Made by a program: the position numbers and the translations under genes
Source of the DNA: Actinomycetes bacterium
Lineage (GTDB): Bacteria > Auribacterota > JAJCYG01
NCBI GenBank assembly: GCA_029263055.1
Contig: JAJCYG010000099.1
Location: 1 to 64,000 of the forward strand
DNA: 64,000 nt
Direction of reading: 5' to 3'
Shown: piece by piece, positions 51,247 through 58,722 of the stretch
Numbering within the stretch: position 1 is the stretch's first letter
Layout of the letters: each line of letters begins with the position of its first letter
Notes under the pieces: generated by a model
What the model was told of the DNA's origin: nothing
The model's database searches: none
What the model saw: only the letters and a program-made list of their open reading frames with translations

Positions 51247-52432
51247 GATTCTTCGGCTTCGCCTCAGAATGACGCTGCTATGGGACAATTGTTATCGCGT
51301 CATTCTGAGCGTAGCGAAGAATATTGCTTTATTATTTGTCTGTTTTACTCTTGCTGGATGTGCTGCGAATAAAGTGATTTATCCTGTGGTTCCAAGTTAT
51401 GACAAAGTCTATTACACCACAACAAAAGATGGTTGGTCTTTAGCTATTCAGCACTATCCTCCTAAGAAAAGTCCTAACGGAAAGCCGCCAGTTATATTGT
51501 GCCATGGCTTGAATCAAAATTATCTTGCATGGGATTTGACTCCAAAGTGGAGTTTTGCACAGTATTTATCTGAAAGGGGCTTTGATGTTTGGTCTGTTTC
51601 ATTAAGAGGTTCGGGCAAAAGTACTAAACCTGGTTGGGCTCATTTTTTAGAATTGAATCAGCTGAAACCTGAATTGTTGGATCGGCAAAATTATGACTTT
51701 AGTAAATTTAATTGGAATATGGACGATTATATTTCTAAAGATGTGCCTGCTTTGCTCCAGTTTATGAAAGAAAAAACAGGCCAATCAAAATTTACTTGGA
51801 TCGGGCATAGCATGGGGGGAATGGTGATGCTTGCTTATTTGGGTCAACATTTGGACCGGGCCATAGAGAATTTGGTTTTAATTGGTGTGCCAGGTGAAAT
51901 CAATCGTCCAAAAACTCAGTTACAAGAATTGATCCTTTCTCAAAAAACCTTAGTAAGAATGACCTTGTTGATTAATATGGAAAACTTTTCCAATATGAGT
52001 GTTCCGTTTAATGGTCGTCTTAATGGGCCTTTGCAAATTTTATCTTACAATTCTGAAAATATGAGCCGTTCTATTTTAGCTCGATTTAATTCTTATGTGG
52101 TTGAGAACTCCTCTTCTGGTGTGATTTCACAAATCACAACCATGGTTGAAAAAGGGGATTTTCTTTCAGCGGATGGGTTGACTAACTATTCTGAAAATAT
52201 ACCTAATATTGAGTCAAATCTTCTTTGCCTTGCGGGAAAATTAGATAATATGGCCGCTCCTGGAGCTGTGCTTGCTGTTTACCATCAAGCTCTTTCACCT
52301 GATAAAACCTATCGTTTGTTTGGTGTGGCCAATGGCTATAGCTCAGATTATGGCCACAACGATCTTCTTCTCGGAAAGAACGCTCCAGAAGAAGTTTATC
52401 CCTATATCCTAAACTGGCTGAAAGACCATTAA
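51239..52432 (+). CDS. Alpha/beta-hydrolase lipoprotein, active-site intact
   Basis: The 397-residue protein has lipobox LAGC followed by AANKV. The core has VILCHGLNQNYLAWD, VSLRGSGKST, the nucleophile elbow IGHSMGGMVML with Ser, and C-terminal LAGKLDNMAAP and YGHNDLLLG with the acid and the His. It likely hydrolyses or transfers an acyl or ester group at the membrane. The first 40 residues are abnormal: codons 4-28 come from an inverted pair of interspersed repeats, giving the peptide VILSVAKN before the hydrophobic core. GGAGG lies 9 bases before ATG 51239, which overlaps the preceding stop. Confidence 0.82.
   Translation: MIEILRLRLRMTLLWDNCYRVILSVAKNIALLFVCFTLAGCAANKVIYPVVPSYDKVYYTTTKDGWSLAIQHYPPKKSPNGKPPVILCHGLNQNYLAWDLTPKWSFAQYLSERGFDVWSVSLRGSGKSTKPGWAHFLELNQLKPELLDRQNYDFSKFNWNMDDYISKDVPALLQFMKEKTGQSKFTWIGHSMGGMVMLAYLGQHLDRAIENLVLIGVPGEINRPKTQLQELILSQKTLVRMTLLINMENFSNMSVPFNGRLNGPLQILSYNSENMSRSILARFNSYVVENSSSGVISQITTMVEKGDFLSADGLTNYSENIPNIESNLLCLAGKLDNMAAPGAVLAVYHQALSPDKTYRLFGVANGYSSDYGHNDLLLGKNAPEEVYPYILNWLKDH
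51248..51322. repeat. Inverted pair of TCATTCTGAGCGTAGCGAAGAAT-type repeats inside a gene start
   Basis: The left arm (51248-51274) begins ATTCTTCGGCTTCG and ends CAGAATGACG. The right arm (51298-51322) begins CGTCATTCTGAG and ends GCGAAGAAT. They can form a hairpin of about 25 bp with one 2-base difference. The pair encodes part of the signal region of the lipoprotein hydrolase. It is the same family as 30343-30389. Confidence 0.8.
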
Positions 52433-52499
52433 TGTTACTTTTTGTGTCTAAATATGCCTGGTGAGTGAATTAAAGAGTTTTTTCTCTTATTTAAATCAA

Positions 52500-52527
52500 T
52501 TGACAAATCAGCGTGGGTGAGGATAAT
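52500..52527 (+). promoter_or_regulatory. Promoter of the acyl carrier protein gene
   Basis: A consensus TTGACA (52500-52505), 16-base spacer, GATAAT (52522-52527), 28 bases before ATG 52556. A separate promoter for the carrier fits the need for high amounts of it. A weak AAGAG/CTCTT hairpin lies just upstream. Confidence 0.6.
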
Positions 52528-52555
52528 AGCTACCAGCTTTTATGGAGGAAGAACT

Positions 52556-52954
52556 ATGCCGTCAGAGAATGAAATTTTTGAAAAAGTACGTGAATGTTTA
52601 GTTGAAGCCTTGGGTGTTGATGATGATGAAGTGACTCTTGAAGCTTCAATTACTGCAGATCTAGGTGGAGAGTCTATCGATTTTTTAGATATTGTTTTTC
52701 GTTTAGAAAAAGCATTTAAAATTAAAATTCCACGGGGTGAGCTTTTTCCTGAAAAAGTGCTCACAAACGAATCGTATGTGGTTGATGGCAAAATGACAGA
52801 TGAAGGTCTGGCTGAGCTAAAGCAAAAAATGCCTCATGCTGATTTAACTGAGTTTGAACAAAATCCTTTAGTCAAAGATTTGGCTAATTTGTTTACAGTA
52901 CGTATGATTGTAAATTACGTGGTGAGCAAAGTTGGGGATAACGTAACCGCATAA
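52556..52954 (+). CDS. Acyl carrier protein (long form)
   Basis: The 132-residue protein has the carrier motif DLGGESIDFLDIVFRLEKAF, where Ser40 would receive phosphopantetheine (ESI replaces the usual DSL). It is longer than AcpP (about 78 residues), with an insert of around 50 residues (DGKMTDEGLAELKQKMPHAD) before a final helix. This long form occurs in some special lipid pathways. GGAGG sits 7 bases before ATG 52556. It is the natural partner of AcpS and the ketosynthase pair at 41940-44542. Confidence 0.88.
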   Translation: MPSENEIFEKVRECLVEALGVDDDEVTLEASITADLGGESIDFLDIVFRLEKAFKIKIPRGELFPEKVLTNESYVVDGKMTDEGLAELKQKMPHADLTEFEQNPLVKDLANLFTVRMIVNYVVSKVGDNVTA

Positions 52955-52971
52955 ATTGAGGGGAGTGCGCT

Positions 52972-53697
52972 GTGAGGCACGACACTCATCTTTTATATTC
53001 AAAAGCCAAGCAGACGATCCAACGTCGGCTTGGCTTTTTTATTCACGCTGTAATCTTTGCTGTTGTCTGTTCTTGTCTCGGTTTTATTAATTTTATGACT
53101 TCTCCTGAATTTAAATGGGCGCTCTATGTTTTTTTAGCGTGGGGGTTGGGTCTTTATTTTCATCTTGTTTTTGCCTTTATTTTTCACCATGACCATTTTG
53201 AAGAATGGAAAGTTAAGATCGGTTCACGTCGAAAAATTGATGCGCTGTTTTTATTGGGTATTCATTTTGCTAGTTATGTGGGTGTCTGTTCTTTTCTTTT
53301 TTTATTAGATTTTGTCACAGGTGATCGTACTTTTGGATCGGTTTGGGCTATTTTGGGCTGGGGGATTGGTATCTTTGCTCATGCACTGGTTGTGTTGATT
53401 TTTACCTCAACTTCATTCACTCAACTTGCTGCGTACATTCGATCTTCAGATTTAGTGGAAACAAAGTTTTTTTTTAGAGTGCACTTGATTCTCTTTTTTG
53501 TTCTTAGTTTTCTATTTGTTTTATTAAACCTCTTTATCTTTCCTCACACCCGCTTTGCTCTCTGGATTGTTCTTGGCTGGGGAATAGGTGTCAAATGTCA
53601 TGGCCTTTGGGTTGTGTTTAACCGTGGCCATCGCGTTAAAAAATGGCGCCAAAAAAAGACCCTAGAGTTGATGAAGCAGCTCAAACAAGTCAAATAA
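52972..53697 (+). CDS. Membrane protein with three 2TM units
   Basis: The 241-residue protein consists of three repeats of a two-helix unit, each with a basic start, a helix beginning FxxHxxxF or VHLILFF, a short loop (NFMTSPEFKWAL, VTGDRTFGSVWAI, IFPHTRFALWIV) and a second helix ending in WGLGLYFH, WGIGIFAH and WGIGVKCH. These fit the 2TM domain (PF13239), normally present as one copy and often fused to histidine kinases. Here it stands alone. Conserved histidines at the helix ends may bind something. GTG 52972 follows the carrier gene by 17 bases with GAGGGGAG before it. Confidence 0.75.
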   Translation: MRHDTHLLYSKAKQTIQRRLGFFIHAVIFAVVCSCLGFINFMTSPEFKWALYVFLAWGLGLYFHLVFAFIFHHDHFEEWKVKIGSRRKIDALFLLGIHFASYVGVCSFLFLLDFVTGDRTFGSVWAILGWGIGIFAHALVVLIFTSTSFTQLAAYIRSSDLVETKFFFRVHLILFFVLSFLFVLLNLFIFPHTRFALWIVLGWGIGVKCHGLWVVFNRGHRVKKWRQKKTLELMKQLKQVK

Positions 53698-53720
53698 ACA
53701 CAAGATATAGTATTTTTTAT

Positions 53721-53749
53721 TTGACAGACCACACTCTGTATGGTACCTT
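53721..53749 (+). promoter_or_regulatory. Promoter adjoining the start of a tiny gene
   Basis: TTGACA (53721-53726), 17-base spacer, TACCTT (53744-53749). ATG 53759 follows 9 bases later with no ribosome site, indicating a leaderless start. Confidence 0.55.
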
Positions 53750-53758
53750 TTTCCTAAG

Positions 53759-53923
53759 ATGAGACACCGATATAATTTTGTTTCTCAACTTATTCCTGTT
53801 TTCAATCGGCCAGAGGACGTTATCATTCGAGTCCGGGTCTTAAGGGGGACAACTCTTCCGCCGATGAAAATGCCAATGAGACAACTGGTCGATCGAAATA
53901 AACGCAATCAGGGGGCATTATGA
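53759..53923 (+). CDS. Small protein of 54 residues, unknown
   Basis: The frame reads MRHRYNFVSQLIPVFNRPED, then VIIRVRVLRGTTLPPMKM and PMRQLVDRNKRNQGAL. Support comes from the consensus-like promoter just before its ATG and from the 4-base overlap of its stop with the next ATG (ATGA), typical of coupled genes. It is basic, with no membrane segment. I recognise no family. The coding reality is a moderate-strength inference. Confidence 0.5.
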   Translation: MRHRYNFVSQLIPVFNRPEDVIIRVRVLRGTTLPPMKMPMRQLVDRNKRNQGAL

Positions 53924-54123
53924 AAAGAAGACGATTTGCACCTAGCTTCATGTTAATGGATGAAGTGGAGAACCGTCATGGTCGTGCCCAACCTCGTGTG
54001 AAGTACAAATTACCTCCTTTGGAAAAAGGGAGTTTTTTTTCTGCGTTTCGTCGTAACAAAGTGGTTCAGCAATCGACTGAATCTTCTGAAAGAAAGAACA
54101 GAGATGTTATTAATTTTCTGTAA
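53920..54123 (+). CDS. Small basic protein of 67 residues, unknown
   Basis: The protein begins MKRRRFAPSFMLMDEVENRH and has PRVKYKLPPLEKGSFFSAFR. It is rich in Arg and Lys and has no hydrophobic segment. AGGGGG lies 5 bases before its ATG, and it overlaps the preceding tiny gene by 4 bases. It ends 53 bases before the convergent sucD stop; that gap is A/T-rich with a weak hairpin. No family is recognised. Confidence 0.55.
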   Translation: MKRRRFAPSFMLMDEVENRHGRAQPRVKYKLPPLEKGSFFSAFRRNKVVQQSTESSERKNRDVINFL

Positions 54124-54176
54124 AGAAAGTTAATCAACACACTTTTTTCTTAAAAAATCCCAAAAAAATTTTCTGT

Positions 54177-55058
54177 TTATTTAGCAGGTTCGCCAATAAG
54201 GTTGACTAATGTTTGGCCTATGTCTGCGGGGGATGGGGCAACGTGAATGCCGGCTGCTTTTAGGGCTTTGATTTTTTCTGATGCGGTGCCTGAACCGCCT
54301 GAGATGATGGCGCCGGCATGACCCATCCGTTTTCCTGGAGGAGCCGTAGTACCAGCAATAAATCCAACCACTGGTTTTTTAAATTCTGCTTTGACATATT
54401 CAGCTGCTTCTTCTTCAGCGCTTCCGCCGATTTCACCAATCATGATCACAGCTTCTGTGTCTGTATCGTCATTAAAAAGTTTTAGCAGATCGATAAAGTT
54501 TGTTCCGTTGATGGGGTCACCACCAATTCCAATACAAGTGGATTGCCCAATGCCACGCGTGGTGAGTTGGTAAACCGCTTCATAAGTTAACGTCCCACTT
54601 CGTGAAATCAAACCGATTTTTCCTGGTTTATGAATGTAGCCTGGCATGATGCCAATCTTACATTCTTGAGGGGTAATAATGCCTGGGCAGTTTGGGCCGA
54701 TCAAACGAGACTTTGTTCCTTTTAAATATTGCATCACCTTTGCCATATCAAGAACAGGAATGCCTTCGGTGATGGTGACAATCAGTTCAATGCCTGCATC
54801 AGCTGCTTCAATAATCGCGTCAGCAGCAAATGGAGGGGGAACGTAAATCACTGTGGCATTGGCACCTGTTGTTTTAACCGCATCCGCAACCGTGTTAAAG
54901 ATAGGAACACCTTCAAAATCAGTGCCACCTTTACCTGGAGTGACGCCACCCACCATTTGAGTGCCATACTCCAACATCTGTTTGGTGTGGAAGGAGCCTG
55001 CAGCTCCGGTAATCCCTTGGCAAATGACTTTTGTGTTTTTATTCACTAAGATAGACAT
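54177..55058 (-). CDS. sucD: Succinyl-CoA ligase (ADP/GDP-forming) alpha subunit
   Basis: The 293-residue protein starts [20 protein letters not shown] (CoA-binding domain) and has [57 protein letters not shown] and the phospho-histidine segment [16 protein letters not shown]. It forms the CoA ester with substrate-level phosphorylation. The beta subunit gene (sucC), normally directly upstream, is not here; the upstream gene is an exonuclease 14 bases away. The enzyme needs a beta chain encoded elsewhere. It complements the methylmalonyl-CoA route at the left end. Confidence 0.95.
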   Translation of the reverse strand: MSILVNKNTKVICQGITGAAGSFHTKQMLEYGTQMVGGVTPGKGGTDFEGVPIFNTVADAVKTTGANATVIYVPPPFAADAIIEAADAGIELIVTITEGIPVLDMAKVMQYLKGTKSRLIGPNCPGIITPQECKIGIMPGYIHKPGKIGLISRSGTLTYEAVYQLTTRGIGQSTCIGIGGDPINGTNFIDLLKLFNDDTDTEAVIMIGEIGGSAEEEAAEYVKAEFKKPVVGFIAGTTAPPGKRMGHAGAIISGGSGTASEKIKALKAAGIHVAPSPADIGQTLVNLIGEPAK

Positions 55059-55072
55059 GATTTATTTAAACC

Positions 55073-55615
55073 TTAATTCCAATTCACTTCAATGCGACGT
55101 TTGTTATTTAAAGAGTCTTCATAAAAAAGACATCCTTCTTTACGGCCATGATCATAAACTTTATAGGTGATCTCCACATCTTTTTGGCAGTAGTGTTCTA
55201 ATTCTTCCCAACGCTTTTCACGAAAGAAAGTGACTGCTTGGATGCCGTCTGCTGATTTGGCATCGCCTAAAGTTCCTTTGGCCAATTGATCAAGCTTCAA
55301 TCGAAAGCCAAGAGATTTATGAACCACTTCTAGCATGTCGAGTGTTGGGATCATTTGCAAATCAAAAATAGAGTAACGTTGCAACACAGCATAATCAAAA
55401 CCTTTAATGTTATAGCCAACCGCTAAAGTGGCAGATTGCAGTTCTTTGATTAAGGCATCAACATCTTTTTCAAAATAGGTGGTGTATTTGTCTTCTTCTA
55501 CATTGTAAAGTACACCTAAAGAAAGAAGCATTTGGTCTTTATTACCCCAGCCCCCAACTTCATTAGCTAATTTTTGTGTTTCTAAATCAAAAATCAAAGT
55601 CTTCGACATGTACAA
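55073..55615 (-). CDS. DEDD-type RNase H-like 3'-5' exonuclease domain protein
   Basis: The 180-residue protein has the three exonuclease motifs: TLIFDLETQ (Exo I, Asp and Glu), VGYNIKGFDYAVLQRY (Exo II, Asp) and LEHYCQKDVEITYKVY (Exo III, Tyr-x3-Asp). It is a stand-alone, short version of the RNase H-fold nuclease found fused to helicases or PolB-like proteins. It could process DNA or RNA ends. The start may be ATG 55615 or the next ATG two codons later. It shares an operon with sucD, probably by chance of position. Confidence 0.82.
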   Translation of the reverse strand: MYMSKTLIFDLETQKLANEVGGWGNKDQMLLSLGVLYNVEEDKYTTYFEKDVDALIKELQSATLAVGYNIKGFDYAVLQRYSIFDLQMIPTLDMLEVVHKSLGFRLKLDQLAKGTLGDAKSADGIQAVTFFREKRWEELEHYCQKDVEITYKVYDHGRKEGCLFYEDSLNNKRRIEVNWN

Positions 55616-55657
55616 TCCCTTTCTTATTCTGATGATGCCCTATCAGGTTGGATCCCT

Positions 55658-55686
55658 ACCTTAGCAAAAGCTCCTCCTCCAATCAA
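55658..55686 (-). promoter_or_regulatory. Promoter candidate for the exonuclease-sucD unit
   Basis: On the minus strand: TTGATT (55686-55681), 17-base spacer, TAAGGT (55663-55658), about 43 bases before the ATG at 55615. Confidence 0.4.
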
Positions 55687-55708
55687 ACCAAAGATATCCT
55701 TTCATCGT

Positions 55709-55743
55709 CTGTGGATAAGTGGGCCTGATCCCGTTATCCACAG
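55709..55743. repeat. Perfect hairpin repeat made of two inverted DnaA boxes (copy 2)
   Basis: CTGTGGATAA (55709-55718) and TTATCCACAG (55734-55743) are perfect inverted arms around a 15-base core, GTGGGCCTGATCCCG. Both arms contain the canonical DnaA box TTATCCACA. It ends 2 bases before the stop codon of the minus-strand phosphatase-like gene, so it forms the 3' end of that transcript. Confidence 0.7.
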
Positions 55744-55744
55744 A

Positions 55745-56635
55745 TTAGAGGAGTTGTTTGAGAATAGTGGGGGTAATGTCGGTTAGGTTGTTGATCTTTT
55801 CTGTGAAGGGTTGAGCCTCTTTGCCCCAGGCCATGAAAAGCGAAGGGTTTGGGGTGTGGCTTTTGGTGGAGAGGTCTTCTAGATTGCCGTGATCGCTGCA
55901 GAGGAAGACTAAGGTTTCTTCCAGATCGATTTCTTCTAAAATGGCTGTTAAGAATGCCTCAATTTTGTGGACTTCTTTGATCCCTTGTTCCATATCTCGG
56001 GAGTGACCTGCTTTGTCTGTGAGAAAGTACTCATAAAGTGTGAAATCATATGAGTTGGTTAGCTTGGCTAGAATTTTTCCTGCTCGTTCTGGTGTGAAGA
56101 TGGGGACGTCATAACCGCGGGCATTTAAGATTTGGTTGGTGAATTCTTGATAAATCCCTTTTTCTGCTTTGATATCGTTTAAAGAGAGAAAAGGAAGGTC
56201 AGCTGCTAGATTGCCATAGGTTGTGGCAGAGAGCTTTACCTTTTTAATTTTATCTCCTAGTTTAAAAAAAATAGGTCGATAAACATTCACAAAGTGTGCC
56301 CGCTTTCCTTTTTCTTTAAGTTGTTTTAGAAGAGAATGTTCTAAGATGATCTCTTGGAGTTTTTTATTTGGAAATCCAGAGAGGTGATGGCCTTGTATTT
56401 TGCTTGCATTGATCCCTGTTAGGATGGCGGTCTGGCCCGTGGCGCTTTGGGGAAGTCCTTCGACATCTAAGCAGGCATCGACTTCTTTGACAATCCCATC
56501 AAACGGGATTGTTTGCTTTCGGGGTGTGTTGAGAAAATGGTTGAGAATGTTTTGCTTTGACGCGCAAAACGGATTTTTCTCTGGGTCATTTTCGCCGATT
56601 CCCAATCCATCAAAAAAGAGCATTAACACTTTCAT
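55745..56635 (-). CDS. Alkaline-phosphatase-superfamily metalloenzyme (phosphoglycerate-mutase-like)
   Basis: The 296-residue protein has the two-metal-site motifs: MLFFDGLGIGEND (Asp), LPQSATGQTAILTG (Thr/Ser nucleophile region), YEYFLTDKAGHSRDMEQ (Asp and His) and FLCSDHGNLED (Asp and His). It is shorter than independent phosphoglycerate mutase (about 510 residues), so it is a smaller relative with unassigned phospho-substrate. I chose ATG 56635, as the 32 residues upstream of it overlap the divergent promoter. A -10-like TAAAAT lies 7 bases before it on the minus strand. It is divergent from the E1alpha gene. Confidence 0.78.
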   Translation of the reverse strand: MKVLMLFFDGLGIGENDPEKNPFCASKQNILNHFLNTPRKQTIPFDGIVKEVDACLDVEGLPQSATGQTAILTGINASKIQGHHLSGFPNKKLQEIILEHSLLKQLKEKGKRAHFVNVYRPIFFKLGDKIKKVKLSATTYGNLAADLPFLSLNDIKAEKGIYQEFTNQILNARGYDVPIFTPERAGKILAKLTNSYDFTLYEYFLTDKAGHSRDMEQGIKEVHKIEAFLTAILEEIDLEETLVFLCSDHGNLEDLSTKSHTPNPSLFMAWGKEAQPFTEKINNLTDITPTILKQLL

Positions 56636-56673
56636 CACTCTTATTTTAGCACGACAAAACACTAACTTGTCCC

Positions 56674-56702
56674 TTGAACTTTCGAGAGTGAACCAGTAAG
56701 AT
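56674..56702 (+). promoter_or_regulatory. Promoter adjoining the start of the dehydrogenase operon
   Basis: TTGAAC (56674-56679), 17-base spacer, TAAGAT (56697-56702). ATG 56709 follows only 6 bases later and no Shine-Dalgarno site is seen, so the operon mRNA is probably leaderless. Confidence 0.5.
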
Positions 56703-56708
56703 CTACCT

Positions 56709-57728
56709 ATGGCAGAACTACCTAATATCACACGAGTTGACGAGGCCTATACCACAGAAATCCCGCAAGGACTTTCTGAAGCCGACCTTGTGCTGATTCA
56801 TAAATACATGAAAATGCAGCGTCTCTATGAAGAGCGGGTGATTAAGCTTTACCGCCAAGGCCGGGCTGTGGGTGCGGTTTATACTGGGATTGGCCATGAA
56901 GCGATTGCAGTGGGTGCTGCCTTTACTTTAGAAAAAGAAGATGTGATGTGTGCCATGCACCGTGATTTAGGTTCTCACTTTGTGCGGGGGATGACTCTCA
57001 AGCGAGTGGCGCTTCAATATTATGGTCGCAAAGAAGGCCCTACCCAAGGCCGTGATGGGAACATGCACTTTGGTGATTACCAACTTAAAAATTACGGCAT
57101 GGTTAGCATGTTGGCAGATAATATGCCGGTAGCAGCTGGAGCCGCACTTGCATTTAAAATTCGCAAAGAACAAAACGTGGCATTGGCTTATATTGGAGAT
57201 GGAACTGCAAGCCGGGGTGATTTTCACGAAGCGCTCAACTTTGCCTCAGTTCGGAATTTAGGCGCAGTCTACATTTGTGAGAATAATCAGTTTGCTTATT
57301 CCACGCCATTAAGTGAGCAGATGAACATTGATGACATTGGGATTCGCGCGGTGGCTTATGGAATCCCAGGTGTGATTGTAGATGGCAATGATGTGTTGGC
57401 TGTTTATAAAGTAACACAAGAAGCGGTTGATCGAGCTCGAAAGGGCGAAGGACCTACTTTGATAGAGTGTAAAACCATGCGCGTTCGAGGGCATTCTGAG
57501 CATGATGATGCGTCGTATGTGCCAAAGGAATTAATTGAACATTGGTTGAAAAAAGATCCGATTGAACAATATGAGAAGCTATTGATAGAAAAACAAATTT
57601 TAAGTGAACAAAAAATTCAAGAAGTTGAAGCGAGTATCAATCAAGAAATTGATGAAGCAATTGATTATGCTGAGAAAGCACCACTTCCTGAGGGACCCGA
57701 AGCACTAGAGGGAGTTTTTGCAGATTAA
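56709..57728 (+). CDS. 2-oxoacid dehydrogenase E1 component, alpha subunit
   Basis: The 339-residue protein is the thiamine-diphosphate-binding alpha chain. GDGTASRGDFHEALNFASVR followed by YICENN is the cofactor motif, and RVRGHSEHDDASY is the loop normally phosphorylated or closing over the substrate. It decarboxylates a 2-oxoacid and passes the acyl group to E2. It forms a tight operon with E1 beta and E2. The E1 alpha/beta split fits pyruvate, branched-chain or acetoin complexes. A branched-chain oxoacid role would feed the propionyl-CoA genes, but the substrate is not decidable. No E3 gene is in the window. Confidence 0.92.
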   Translation: MAELPNITRVDEAYTTEIPQGLSEADLVLIHKYMKMQRLYEERVIKLYRQGRAVGAVYTGIGHEAIAVGAAFTLEKEDVMCAMHRDLGSHFVRGMTLKRVALQYYGRKEGPTQGRDGNMHFGDYQLKNYGMVSMLADNMPVAAGAALAFKIRKEQNVALAYIGDGTASRGDFHEALNFASVRNLGAVYICENNQFAYSTPLSEQMNIDDIGIRAVAYGIPGVIVDGNDVLAVYKVTQEAVDRARKGEGPTLIECKTMRVRGHSEHDDASYVPKELIEHWLKKDPIEQYEKLLIEKQILSEQKIQEVEASINQEIDEAIDYAEKAPLPEGPEALEGVFAD

Positions 57729-57729
57729 G

Positions 57730-58707
57730 ATGGCAGAGCTGTTATATGTAGATGCAATCAGTCAGGCGATGTGGGAGGAGATGGAGCGCGATCCTTCTGT
57801 GTTTATTTTGGGCGAAGATGTGGCTCATGAGTTTGGCGGTGCATTTAAAATCACAAAAGGATTTTCTAAAAAATTTGGTGATGATCGGGTGATTAATACG
57901 CCGATCAGTGAGTCTGCTATTGTTGGAAGTTCGGTTGGAGCGGCATTAGAAGGGTTGCGCCCGATTGCTGAAATGCAATTTTCTTCTTTTATTTCATGTG
58001 GATTTGATCAGCTTGTGAATGTGGCTGGAAAAGCTTATTACCGATGGGGCGGAAAAGTTCCTATGGTGGTGCGTGCGCCTTATGGCGGTGGAATTCACAG
58101 TGGACCGTTTCATTCAAGTTGCGAAGAAGCTTATTTTGTTCATACGCCAGGTTTGAAAGTGGTGGCTCCATCTACAGCTTATGATGCTAAAGGATTGTTG
58201 ATTGCCTCAATTCGAGATAACAATCCTGTGATTTATTTTGAACATAAATATTTGTATCGTCGTATTCGAGATGAAGTGCCTGAAGGACCTTATGTGGTGC
58301 CGCTTGGAAAAGCAGATATCAAACGTCCTGGCGACGATGTATTAGTGATTACTTATGGCGCAATGGTCCATGTTGCTTTAGAGAGCGCGGCTAAATTAGA
58401 AGAAGAAGGCATTTCTGTTGAGGTGTTGGATTTGCGTTCGCTTTGTCCTTTAGATACAGAAATGATTTTAGAAGAGACAAGCAAAATTGGAAAAGTGATT
58501 GTGCTGCATGAAGCCAACCGAAGCTGTGGTGTGGGGGCTGAAGTTTCATCGATTATTAGTGAAGAGGCGTTTCGTTATTTAGAAGCACCGATTGTTCGTT
58601 TAACAGCACCTGATACGCCAGTCCCATTTAGTACACCATTAGAAAATTATTATTTGCCTGATGAACCCAGAGTTTCTCAAGCAATCAGAGATCTCTTTGA
58701 CTATTAA
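57730..58707 (+). CDS. 2-oxoacid dehydrogenase E1 component, beta subunit
   Basis: The 325-residue protein has the transketolase-type beta chain features: VFILGEDVAHEFGGAFKIT, RVINTPISESAIVGSSVGAA, RAPYGGGIHSGPFHS and VEVLDLRSLCPLD. It forms an alpha2beta2 tetramer with the preceding gene product. I chose ATG 57730, one base after the alpha stop. An in-frame TTG 12 bases earlier lies inside the alpha gene and is not needed. The E2 gene follows after 15 bases. Confidence 0.93.
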   Translation: MAELLYVDAISQAMWEEMERDPSVFILGEDVAHEFGGAFKITKGFSKKFGDDRVINTPISESAIVGSSVGAALEGLRPIAEMQFSSFISCGFDQLVNVAGKAYYRWGGKVPMVVRAPYGGGIHSGPFHSSCEEAYFVHTPGLKVVAPSTAYDAKGLLIASIRDNNPVIYFEHKYLYRRIRDEVPEGPYVVPLGKADIKRPGDDVLVITYGAMVHVALESAAKLEEEGISVEVLDLRSLCPLDTEMILEETSKIGKVIVLHEANRSCGVGAEVSSIISEEAFRYLEAPIVRLTAPDTPVPFSTPLENYYLPDEPRVSQAIRDLFDY

Positions 58708-58722
58708 AGGACGTAGAGACGC

